Origin: Actinomycetota bacterium
Lineage (GTDB): Bacteria > Actinomycetota > Actinomycetes > Mycobacteriales > Pseudonocardiaceae
DNA length: 45,659 bases
Assembly (NCBI GenBank): GCA_021324675.1
Contig: JAJPIR010000036.1
Coordinates: 1-45,659, forward strand
Direction: 5' to 3'
The stretch's first letter is position 1. Each line of letters begins with the position of its first letter. The translations under genes were made by a program, and so were the position numbers. The notes under the pieces are model-generated. The model was not told the DNA's origin and made no database searches. It saw nothing but the letters and a program-made list of their open reading frames with translations. Below are positions 16,861-26,600 of the stretch, in pieces.

Positions 16861-19800
16861 ATGAGCAGGCTGCAGGACCGAGAGCTGGTGGTGGGGATCA
16901 CGCCGTTCGAGGAACCCAATGCCGCTCTGGTAGTCGCACTTGCGCGGGCCGGCTCGCTGGGTGTCCTGGACCTGGGACGGGATTACGACCGGGCACAGGC
17001 CGCGCTGGCGGAAGTATGCCGGTGGTGGTCCGGAACATTCGGGGTACGGCTGCCGATCGGGTGCCCGCTATCACCGGCCGATCTACCCAGCCAGGTCGAT
17101 GTGGTGGTGCTGGACGCCGGCACGGGCCGTCCGGCAGCCCCGGGCCGGCGCATGTTCATTGAGGTGACGTCGGTGACGCAGGCGCATGCAGCGATCCGGG
17201 CCGGGGCTTGGGGCTTGATCGCCAAAGGCGCCGAAGCGGGCGGTCGGGTTGGTGCCACATCAACCTTCGTGCTGTTGCAGCAGTTACTCGGCGACCCCCG
17301 GATCGAGATCCCGATCTGGGCGGCTGGTGGAATCGGACCGCACACCGCTGCCGCGGCCATCGCCGGTGGTGCCGCCGGGGTCGTGCTCGATGGGCAGCTG
17401 GCACTGGTCGCCGAGGCCGACTTGCCGACCCAGGTCGCCGCCGCGATCCGGGCAATGGACGGCACCGAGACGGCAATCATCGGCGGTCACCGCCTTTTCA
17501 CACGTCCGGATGTGCCGGTTGTGAACGCCGATTCCGTCGCAACCCAGTTGGGCGCCCGGCATCTGGGTGCCTTACCCGTCGGGCAAGACGGTGCCCTGGC
17601 CGGTCTGCTGGCTCGGCGCTACGTCACAGCGGGTGGTGTGGTGATGGCAGTCCGCGCGGCGATCACCGACGCACTGCGCGCCGCCCAATCGCAATCGGCG
17701 CGGGAGTCCCGGCCCCTGGTGGTGCAGGGTCCGATGACTCGGGTCAGCGATCAGGCTGGGTTCGCGGCGGCCGTCGCAGCCGCCGGCGGCCTGCCGTTTC
17801 TTGCCTTGGCCTTGAGTGACGGCGAGCAGACCCGCGCATTGCTGGAACAAACGGCTGCCGCCATGGACGGCCGCCCGTGGGGAGTGGGCATTCTTGGCTT
17901 CGTCCCACCGGAGGTGCGTCAGGCACAGCTAGCCGCTGTCCAACGGGTCCAGCCTCCCTACGCGCTGATCGCCGGTGGACGGCCCGCGCAGGCGGTGCCC
18001 CTCGAGGCGGCCGGGATCGAGACGTTCTTGCACGTGCCATCGCCAAGCCTGCTGGATCGGTTCCTGACCGAGGGGGCGCGCCGGTTCGTTTTCGAGGGCC
18101 GCGAATGCGGGGGCCATGTCGGGCGGCTGGCGAGTTTCCCCTTATGGGAAATGCAGCTGCAGCGGCTGCTGGCCTACGACGACGGCCACGGTTGTGCAGA
18201 CCGGTTGCAGGTGCTGTTCGCCGGGGGTATTCACGACGAGCGTTCCGCGGCAATGGTGGCCACGCTGGCCGCGCCACTGATCGAACGCGGTGCGCGGGTG
18301 GGCGTGTTGATGGGCACCGCGTACCTGTTCACACAGGAAGCGGTCGCCGCCGGCGCCATCGCCCCGGTCTACCAGGAAGCAGCGCTGGCTTGCGCGGGCA
18401 CCGTGTTGTTGGAGACCGCGCCCGGGCATGCAATCCGCTGCGCGGATTCGCCGTATGTGCACACCTTCACCGAGACGCGGGCCCGGTTGGCGGCTGCAGG
18501 GCTACCGCGGGATGCAGTGTGGGCGGAGTTGGAGCAGCTCAACTTGGGTCGGTTACGCATCGCAAGTAAGGGCCTGCGCCGTCAAGGTGATGCGCTGGTT
18601 GCGGTTGACGAGCAGGTCCAGCGCCGCGAGGGCATGGTCATGCTGGGTGAGGTGGCCACGCTGCGCCATGAGACAACGACCATCGAAGCGTTGCACCATC
18701 AGGTTACCGAGGGTGCCGCTGCCGTCCTCGCTGCGCGGGTCGCCGAGCTGATCGACGAACCCCTCGAAGTGGCCACGCCACCAGCACAGCCGTTAGAGGT
18801 GGCGATCATCGGTATGGCAGGGATCTTCCCCGGTGCTGAGGATCTGGCAACGTACTGGGCGAATGTGCTGGCCGGGGTAGACGCGGTGACCGATGTCCCC
18901 CCGGAGCGCTGGGACCCGGCAGCGTACCCGCATGCAGCCGGTGCGGGTGGTTTTCTCCCGGATGTTCCCTTCGATGCGCTGGCTTACGGGATCCCCCCAG
19001 CGGCGCTGGCCAGCATTGAGCCAGTCCAGCTGCTGGCGCTCGAGGTGGCTGCCCGCGCGCTACGCGACGCAGGATACGAGCAGCGCCCCTTCGACCGCGA
19101 ACTCACCTCGGTGATCTTCGGCGCGGAGGCGGGCGCCGATCTGGCCAGTGCGTATGGGTTCCGTTCCCTCTATCCCGCGTATCACGGGAAGTTGCCGGCA
19201 GAACTAGAGGCGCAATTGCCAGCACTGACCGAGGACTCCTTTCCTGGAGTGCTCGCCAACGTGATTGCCGGACGGATCGCCAACCGGCTGGATCTCGGTG
19301 GCGCCAACTACGCGGTCGATGCCGCATGTGCATCCTCGCTGGCCGCGATTGACCTGGCGTGCAAGGAACTGCGGGCCGGCACCAGCAGCATGGTGATCGC
19401 CGGTGGCGCCGACGTGCACAACAGCATCCACGATTACCTGATGTTCGCCTCGGTACGCGCCCTGTCGCCCACTGGCCGGTGCCGGCCCTTCGACGCCTCC
19501 GCCGACGGCATCGCACTCGGCGAAGGTGTGGCGTGCGTAGTGCTCAAGCGGCTGGGCGACGCAGAACGCGACGGCGACCGCATCTACGCGGTGATCAAGG
19601 GAATTGGCTCGGCCAGCGACGGGCGCTCGCTCGGGCTCACCGCACCGCGACCCGAGGGTCAGCGCCGGGCGCTTGAGCGCGCCTACCAGATGGCCGGGAT
19701 CTCACCGGCGGACGTCGGGTTGGTAGAGGCCCATGGCACTGGCACCGTGGTCGGCGACCGCACCGAACTGGCGGTGTTGACCGAGTTGTTCTCCGCCGCT

Positions 19801-22800
19801 GGCACAACGATCGGTAGCTGCACGCTGGGATCGGTGAAATCCCAGATCGGGCACACGAAGTGTGCCGCGGGAGTCGCCGGACTGATCAAAGCGGTTCTCG
19901 CGGTGCACGCCGGGGTGCGGCCGCCCACCAGCCAGCTGCGTAATCCGAACCCGTACTGGGATCCTGCCGCCAGCCCGTTCTCCTTTGATGTTGCCGCGCG
20001 GCCATGGCCGTCACCGTCCGCCCGGATTGCTGGCGTGAGCGCATTCGGGTTTGGGGGGACGAATTTCCACGCGGTGGTCTCCTCCTACGAGGGAGCTCCA
20101 CGGCCCCGGCACGGTGTCGACGCCTGGCCGGCAGAGCTTTTCCTGTTCACCGGCCTGGACAGGTCCGCGGCGATCGAGAAGATCGATCGGCTATCCGACC
20201 TGCTCACGACCAATGATGCCGCTGGCCGGCCGTGGCGGTTGCGGGATCTCGCCTGGGGTCTTTCAGGCGAGTCCGGTCACGATCCGGTCTGGGTGGCTGT
20301 GGTAGCCGAGGACCTGGATGATCTCGCGACGAAGCTGGCGCGGGCCCGGTCCGGTGCCAGCGGTGACGGTGTTTTCGTCGCGTCCGAAGACGCGAGCGCA
20401 ACAGGTCAGGTCGCGTTCCTGTTTCCCGGCCAGGGCAGCCAACGGCCCGGCATGCTGGCCGACCTCTTCGTGGCATTTCCACGGTTGCAGCGACTCCTGG
20501 AGCTCGGCAGGCGGTGGGCCGGCGCGATGTTCCCGGCCGCCGCTTTCGGTGACAACGACGCTGCACGGCAGCGCGCGATACTCACCGATACGCGGGTCGC
20601 CCAGCCAGCGCTGGGCATCGCTGGGCTGGCCATGCACGAGTTGCTGACCTCACTAGGCGTGCAAGCAGACCATCTCGGCGGACACAGCTACGGCGAGCTC
20701 GTCGCACTCGCCGCCGCTGGCGCGGTCAGCGCCGGTGACCTTCTCGAACTCAGCGAGGCCAGAGGCCAAGCCATCCTCACTGCAGCTGGATCCGATCCCG
20801 GCACGATGGCCGCGGTCGCCGCAACCGCTGAGCAGGTGCGGGCCGTGCTCGGGGACGGACCGGTCGTGGTGGCCAACCACAACGCGCCCGGCCAGACCGT
20901 CATCTCCGGACCTGCTCTGGCCGTGGATGCGGCACTGAAACGGCTGGGTGAGGCAGGACTGACCAGCGCGCGGCTCCCAGTGGCCTGTGGCTTCCACAGC
21001 CCGGTGGTGGCCGATGCCTCCCGTACTTTCGCAGCTGAGCTGGGATGCCGTGCATTCGGTTCACCGCGGCTACCGGTGTGGTCAAACACCACAGCTGCGC
21101 TGTATCCGGGTGATCCCGCCGCCATCAAGGCAATGCTGGCTGCCCACGTCGCCGAGCCAGTTCGGTTTGTGGAACAAGTGGAGGCGATGTACGCGGCGGG
21201 GGCGCGGATTTTCGTCGAAGCAGGGCCGGGTCGGGTGCTCACCCGACTGGTCAACGAGATCCTTGGCGACCGGCCGCACACGTCCGTCCCTACAGACGTA
21301 CCCGGCGAGTCCGGACTGCGGCGCCTGCTGCTAGCCCTGGCCGAGCTCGCCGTCGCCGGCGTACCGATCGATACGGCCGGACTTTTCCAGGGTCGGGAGG
21401 CCCGCCCGGTGCCCGCTTCGGTGGCGACAACAACGTCGGGAACAGTCGCTCCTCGCCGCGCCGGATGGGTGCTGAATGGCCACCTGGTCAAAACCGCTGA
21501 CGGGCAATACCTCCGGGGCGGGCTACGTCCGGCCCAGCAGGTGGCTGCACCAGCCGGCGAGGCAGCATCCAACGCCGGCAGTACAGCCGGGCGAGAGGCG
21601 ACCGTACTGGAGTTCCTGCGCAGCACCCGGGAACTCGTCGCGGCCCAACGCGAGATCATGTTGGGGTATCTCGGTACCACTCCAGCACCTGCCGAACTAC
21701 CGGCTCCCGGCTTGCCGCCCGTAGTGGTATCGCCAGCCCTGGCCGGGCAGCTCGCCCCAGCGCAGGACGCGACGGCTAATACGAGCGTCGACGCGGCTCC
21801 TCCGGAACGAGTCGAACCGGCTGAACTGACGCCTGGTTCGGTGCTGGCCACCGTACGGTCCCTGGTAAGCAACCGAACCGGCTACCCGGTGGACATGCTC
21901 GGAGCTGACCTCGATCTGGAGGCAGATCTCAGTATCGACTCCATCAAACGCACTGAGCTGGTCGGCCTGCTCACCGACCAGCTCGGGCTGGCGTGCGCCG
22001 GCAGCCCGCTGGATGACTCGGTGGCCGAGGAGCTGAGCCGGCTTCGCACACTGCGCAGCATCGTGGACTGGATCGTCAACCGACTTGGCAGGCAATTACC
22101 GGCCGACCCAGCACCGACCTCCACTGCCCAGTCGAGCAGACGCCCGCGCGCGCGCCGCTACCTCGTCGAGGCCACCTCATTGCCACTGCATCCTGGCCGG
22201 CCGGGGACGTCGATGTCCGGGCGGCGGGTCACCATTATTGGCGACGGCGGCGGCCTCGCGCTGGACCTGTCCGTCCTGCTGGAACAGCACGGCGCCGAGG
22301 TACGCCTGCTGGGCATGGATCAGATCACCCAGAAGACGCGCGCCGATGCACTCGTCTACCTAGCAGCACTGGATCGTGGTCGGGCGGCAATCCTGCCGGA
22401 CGGGTTCATCGCGCTCCGCGATGCCATCCGCGGTGGCGTGAGCAAGTTGCTTGTCGTGACAGGTTCTGGAGGTCGCTTCGCTCGGACGCCCAACCCCAAC
22501 GGTGTTGCCGGGGTGGGCCTGGCGGGTCTGGTCCGCACGATCGCACGTGAATTTCCCGATCGGTTTGTCCGTGTCGTCGATGTGGACCCGAAGGAGGAGC
22601 CGGCCCATCTCGCCGAGCATCTGCTCACTGAGCTGCTCACTGCTGATGCACCGAGTGCGGTGGGGTACGCGGCCGGTGAACGGGTCACGTTGCAGGTTGT
22701 ACCAGCGCCGCTGGAGCACCGCGCAGCCGGCGTGGCCGGGCTGGGGCCAGAGTCAGTGGTACTGCTGACCGGTGGTGCTCGAGGCATCACTGCGCGAGTC

Positions 22801-23616
22801 GCCGCCGGCATGGCTCGCGCGAGTGGCTGCCATCTGGAGCTGGTCGGTCGGACTTCGCTGCCCGGCGGCGATGAGGAGCCGGTGACCGCAGCGGCAGCTG
22901 ACCGCGTGACTTTGCGGCGGGTACTTGCCCAGTCCCGGGGTGGTACACCGGTCGAGATTGACGCAGCAGCCAGCCGCCTTTTGGCCGAGCGAGAGATCCG
23001 TGCCACGCTGGGCGAGCTGGCTGGGCTGGCCGCCTCAGTCCACTACTCGACGGTGGATGTTCGCGATCCGGCGTCGGTCACGGCCCTGGTGAATGACGTG
23101 TACCGGCGGCATGGCCGGCTCGACGGGATCGTGCACGGCGCGGGGCTGCTCGCTGACCGGTTGCTCGTCGACAAGACTGCCGAGGATTTCACCCAGGTAT
23201 GGGAGACCAAAGTCAATGGGGCACGGGCGCTGGTTGAGGCGGCGCGGGGAGACCTCAGGTTCCTGGTGCTGTTCGGCAGCGTGGCCGGGGTATTCGGCAA
23301 TCGCGGCCAGGCCGATTACTCCGCGGCGAACGACGCGCTAGACACCTTGGCCCGGATCTGGACTCCGCGTGCCTGCGGCCGGGTGGTCGCAGTGGATTGG
23401 GGGCCATGGGCGGCGTTCGAAAACGGGACAGGGATGGTCTCAGCCGAACTCGAGCGCGAGTACGCCAGACGCGGCATTGGTCTGATCGAGCCGGAGGACG
23501 GGGTTGCTTGCCTGCTCGCCGAACTGACCAGCGGCACCGAGCCTCAGGTCGTGTACATGTGCGCTGACCCAGCCGCGTTTGAGGGTGCCGCCTTCGGGGT
23601 CGGCCAGGATGGCTGA
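16861..23616 (+). CDS. Iterative type I polyketide/lipid synthase: NPD-NPD-KS-AT-ACP-KR
   Basis: A 2251-residue synthase from the ATG at 16861. Residues 1-270 form an NPD (PfaD/nitronate-monooxygenase-like) barrel with EAGGR at 125-129. Residues about 283-600 form a second barrel starting VVQGPMTRVSD, with ECGGH at 415-419, as in PKS-linked NPD domains. KS spans about 645-1075 with C823, H958 and H998. AT spans about 1180-1480 with S1276 in GHSYGE and R1301, the carboxylate-binding Arg; GFHS favours malonyl-CoA. An Ala/Pro-rich linker leads to one ACP with S1694 in LSIDSIKRTEL, the form seen in PUFA synthases. KR spans about 1780-2220 with GGARGIT, S2140, Y2153 and N2157. No DH or thioesterase is present; DH is in the next gene, which overlaps by 8 nt. 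The NPD barrels are candidate enoyl reductases. The product is unknown. Confidence 0.93.
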   Translation: MSRLQDRELVVGITPFEEPNAALVVALARAGSLGVLDLGRDYDRAQAALAEVCRWWSGTFGVRLPIGCPLSPADLPSQVDVVVLDAGTGRPAAPGRRMFIEVTSVTQAHAAIRAGAWGLIAKGAEAGGRVGATSTFVLLQQLLGDPRIEIPIWAAGGIGPHTAAAAIAGGAAGVVLDGQLALVAEADLPTQVAAAIRAMDGTETAIIGGHRLFTRPDVPVVNADSVATQLGARHLGALPVGQDGALAGLLARRYVTAGGVVMAVRAAITDALRAAQSQSARESRPLVVQGPMTRVSDQAGFAAAVAAAGGLPFLALALSDGEQTRALLEQTAAAMDGRPWGVGILGFVPPEVRQAQLAAVQRVQPPYALIAGGRPAQAVPLEAAGIETFLHVPSPSLLDRFLTEGARRFVFEGRECGGHVGRLASFPLWEMQLQRLLAYDDGHGCADRLQVLFAGGIHDERSAAMVATLAAPLIERGARVGVLMGTAYLFTQEAVAAGAIAPVYQEAALACAGTVLLETAPGHAIRCADSPYVHTFTETRARLAAAGLPRDAVWAELEQLNLGRLRIASKGLRRQGDALVAVDEQVQRREGMVMLGEVATLRHETTTIEALHHQVTEGAAAVLAARVAELIDEPLEVATPPAQPLEVAIIGMAGIFPGAEDLATYWANVLAGVDAVTDVPPERWDPAAYPHAAGAGGFLPDVPFDALAYGIPPAALASIEPVQLLALEVAARALRDAGYEQRPFDRELTSVIFGAEAGADLASAYGFRSLYPAYHGKLPAELEAQLPALTEDSFPGVLANVIAGRIANRLDLGGANYAVDAACASSLAAIDLACKELRAGTSSMVIAGGADVHNSIHDYLMFASVRALSPTGRCRPFDASADGIALGEGVACVVLKRLGDAERDGDRIYAVIKGIGSASDGRSLGLTAPRPEGQRRALERAYQMAGISPADVGLVEAHGTGTVVGDRTELAVLTELFSAAGTTIGSCTLGSVKSQIGHTKCAAGVAGLIKAVLAVHAGVRPPTSQLRNPNPYWDPAASPFSFDVAARPWPSPSARIAGVSAFGFGGTNFHAVVSSYEGAPRPRHGVDAWPAELFLFTGLDRSAAIEKIDRLSDLLTTNDAAGRPWRLRDLAWGLSGESGHDPVWVAVVAEDLDDLATKLARARSGASGDGVFVASEDASATGQVAFLFPGQGSQRPGMLADLFVAFPRLQRLLELGRRWAGAMFPAAAFGDNDAARQRAILTDTRVAQPALGIAGLAMHELLTSLGVQADHLGGHSYGELVALAAAGAVSAGDLLELSEARGQAILTAAGSDPGTMAAVAATAEQVRAVLGDGPVVVANHNAPGQTVISGPALAVDAALKRLGEAGLTSARLPVACGFHSPVVADASRTFAAELGCRAFGSPRLPVWSNTTAALYPGDPAAIKAMLAAHVAEPVRFVEQVEAMYAAGARIFVEAGPGRVLTRLVNEILGDRPHTSVPTDVPGESGLRRLLLALAELAVAGVPIDTAGLFQGREARPVPASVATTTSGTVAPRRAGWVLNGHLVKTADGQYLRGGLRPAQQVAAPAGEAASNAGSTAGREATVLEFLRSTRELVAAQREIMLGYLGTTPAPAELPAPGLPPVVVSPALAGQLAPAQDATANTSVDAAPPERVEPAELTPGSVLATVRSLVSNRTGYPVDMLGADLDLEADLSIDSIKRTELVGLLTDQLGLACAGSPLDDSVAEELSRLRTLRSIVDWIVNRLGRQLPADPAPTSTAQSSRRPRARRYLVEATSLPLHPGRPGTSMSGRRVTIIGDGGGLALDLSVLLEQHGAEVRLLGMDQITQKTRADALVYLAALDRGRAAILPDGFIALRDAIRGGVSKLLVVTGSGGRFARTPNPNGVAGVGLAGLVRTIAREFPDRFVRVVDVDPKEEPAHLAEHLLTELLTADAPSAVGYAAGERVTLQVVPAPLEHRAAGVAGLGPESVVLLTGGARGITARVAAGMARASGCHLELVGRTSLPGGDEEPVTAAAADRVTLRRVLAQSRGGTPVEIDAAASRLLAEREIRATLGELAGLAASVHYSTVDVRDPASVTALVNDVYRRHGRLDGIVHGAGLLADRLLVDKTAEDFTQVWETKVNGARALVEAARGDLRFLVLFGSVAGVFGNRGQADYSAANDALDTLARIWTPRACGRVVAVDWGPWAAFENGTGMVSAELEREYARRGIGLIEPEDGVACLLAELTSGTEPQVVYMCADPAAFEGAAFGVGQDG

Positions 23617-26600
23617 GCCGGTCGAGGTGGCCATTGTCGGGATGGCCGCCGTGTTCCCCGGTTCGCCCAACTTGGCCACTTACTGGTCCAACATCCTCGA
23701 CGGCGTAGACGCGATTGCAGAAGTACCCGCTTCCCGCTGGGACCCGTGCTACTACGACCCGCAGGCTGCCGCGACCCGGCACAGCGACCGGCTGTACTGC
23801 CGCCGCGGTGGTTTCATCGACCATGCCACCTTCGACCCGACCCGGTACGGGATCATGCCCAGCGCGGTGCAAGGTGCCGAGCCCGACCAGCTTCTCGCGC
23901 TGCACGTCGCCGCGGAAGCGATCCGCGACGCCGGCGGGAACGACCAGCTGGGCGACCGGTCCCGAGTCGGCGTGATCATCGGTCGGGGGGGTTACCTCAC
24001 CCCTGGCCTGGCCCGGTTGGACCAGCGAATCCGGACGGCAAACCAGCTCGTCACCACTCTGCGCGAGCTACTGCCCGACCTTGCAGACGCCGAGTTGGAG
24101 CGAGTCCGACATGCGTTCCAATCGCGGCTCGGCCCCGACCGACCGGAAGCCGCGATTGATTTGGTTCCCAACCTGGTCGCGTCCCGGGTGGCCAACCGCC
24201 TCGATCTCGCCGGACCCGCATACACGCTCGATGCCGCCTGCGCCTCGTCGCTGCTCGCCATCGACCACGGAGTCGCCGAGCTGATCGCCGGCCGCTGCGA
24301 CGCGATCCTCGCAGGGGGGGTACACCACTGCCACGACATCACGTTGTGGAGTGTGTTCAGCCAGCTCGGCGCACTAAGCCCGAGCCAGCGGATCCGGCCC
24401 TTCCACCGGGATGCCGACGGCATCCTCATCGGCGAAGGCACCGGGATGGTGGTGCTCAAACGCCTCGCCGACGCCCGCAACGATCGGATCTACGCGGTGA
24501 TCCGCGGAACCGGGATCGCCAGCGATGGCAGGGCAAGCAGCCTGATGAGCCCGCGTGCTGAGGGCCAGGTGCGGGCCATGGAACGGGCGTGGCAGGCCGC
24601 TGGACTGGATCCCACCGAACCGGCTGCACTTGGGCTGCTCGAAGCTCATGGCACTGCCACTCCCGCTGGCGACCACACCGAACTAACGTCACTCACCCAG
24701 GTTTTCGGTCGACCTAATGGCGCCGGTCATGACATCGGCATTGGCTCAGTGAAGTCGATGATCGGCCACACCATGCCGGCCGCCGGCATCGCCGGCCTCA
24801 TCAAGGCCGCGCTCGCCGTGCACCACGGCGTGCTGCCGCCCACCCTGCACTGCGACGACCCGCACCCAGCACTGGCCGAGTCCAGGTTCGCGCCGATCAC
24901 CGAAACCCGGCCATGGGATCTGCGCAGTGACAGGCCGCGCCGAGCAGCAGTGGACGCCTTCGGCTTCGGCGGCATCAATGCGCATGCCATCCTGGAGCAG
25001 CCACCAGCCACCCGACATTCCCGCCGGATCAAGCCGGCCGGTCCCGAGCCGGTACTGCTCCTGGCCGCCAGCACACCGACCGAGCTGGGGCGGCTCCTTC
25101 AGGTACCGGACATCAGTTTGCTCCCCCGGGACGGCACCTCCGCCCTACCAGCGAGCGGGGCCTGCCGGCTGGCCATCGTCGCGCCCACCGCGCGCCGCCT
25201 GGCGCTGGCGCGCAGGATCGTCGGGCAGGGCAGACCGTGGCGGGGTCGGGATGACATCTGGTTCACCACCACGCCACTGAGATCAGAACCCGGAGCAGGT
25301 CAGCTGGCGTTTGTCTTTCCGGGATTGGAGCAGGAGTTCAACCCGCGGATCGACGATGTCGCTGAACACTTCGGGCTCGACCGGCCGAACCTCGGTGACA
25401 ACGCGGTACTCGGTCGCCATGGCCTTGACGTGTTGAGGGTCGGCCGGCTGCTCGATGCGGCACTACACCAGCTCAACATCATGCCGGACCTGGTTGCTGG
25501 GCACAGCATCGGCGAATGGAATGCGATGACGGCCGCCGGCATATACCCGAACCGGGCAGTCGACGAGCTCATCGCCTCCTTCGACCCAGCAACGCTGCAG
25601 GTTCCTGGACTGGTGTTTGCTGCACTGGGGTGCGGCGCCGAACAGGCTGCCCAGGTCATCGAGGGGCTGGACGGGGTGGTGGTCTCCCACGACAACTGCC
25701 CGCACCAGTCGATCATTTGCGGTGACGAAGCTGCCGTGGCCGCCGTCCTGAAGCAGCTGCAGGCGCGCCGGATCGCCGGTCAAGTGCTGCCGTTCCGGTC
25801 TGGCTTCCATTCACCGATGCTGGCGCCATACCTGAACCGGATTCTGGCCATCTGCAGCCGCCTTACGGTGCGACCACCGGTACTGCCGATCTGGTCGGCC
25901 ACCACTGTCGATCGCTACCCGGACGGTCCCGACCAGATCCGCGCCCTCGCTGCTCGCCACCTTCTCGAACCGGTCCGTTTCGGTCCGCTGATCCAGCGCC
26001 TCTACAACGCCGGCGCGCGTGCCTTCGTACAGGTCGGCACCGGGAGCCTGCCTGCCTTCGTTACCGACACACTGGGTGATCTGCCGCATCTTGCGGTGAC
26101 CGCCAACACGTCGCGGCGGTCCGGGCTCGACCAGTTACGCCGGGTGGCGGCGGCATTGTGGGTGGAGGGCTGGGCACCCCGATTTGATCAGCTGCCGCTC
26201 ACGTCACCCGTCGGGTCCCCGCCTTCTCGCGGGACTGCCATACCCCTTGCCTTAGGGGCCCCGCTGGTCCGGCTCGGGCAAGACGTTGGAGCACTCATTC
26301 CGGCCCGGGATGCCTCTGCATTGCCAACGCGGGGAGCCGCTAGGGAGCATCCGGTGCTGGCAGAGCTCGACGCCGCACTCCGGCAGGTCACAGCCACCGC
26401 CACGGAGGTCGTGGATTCGTGGGCACGGGTCACCTCCCGGCAGGCCAGCACGACGCAAACGCTGTCTCTGGCCGCCATGCCGGACCTTCTCGATCACTGC
26501 TTTTACCGGCAACCCGACGGCTGGCCGGAGCTGGCCGATCGGTACCCCGTGGTGCCGCTGACCACGATGCTCGAGCTCATGGCAGACGCTGCCCGGGAGT

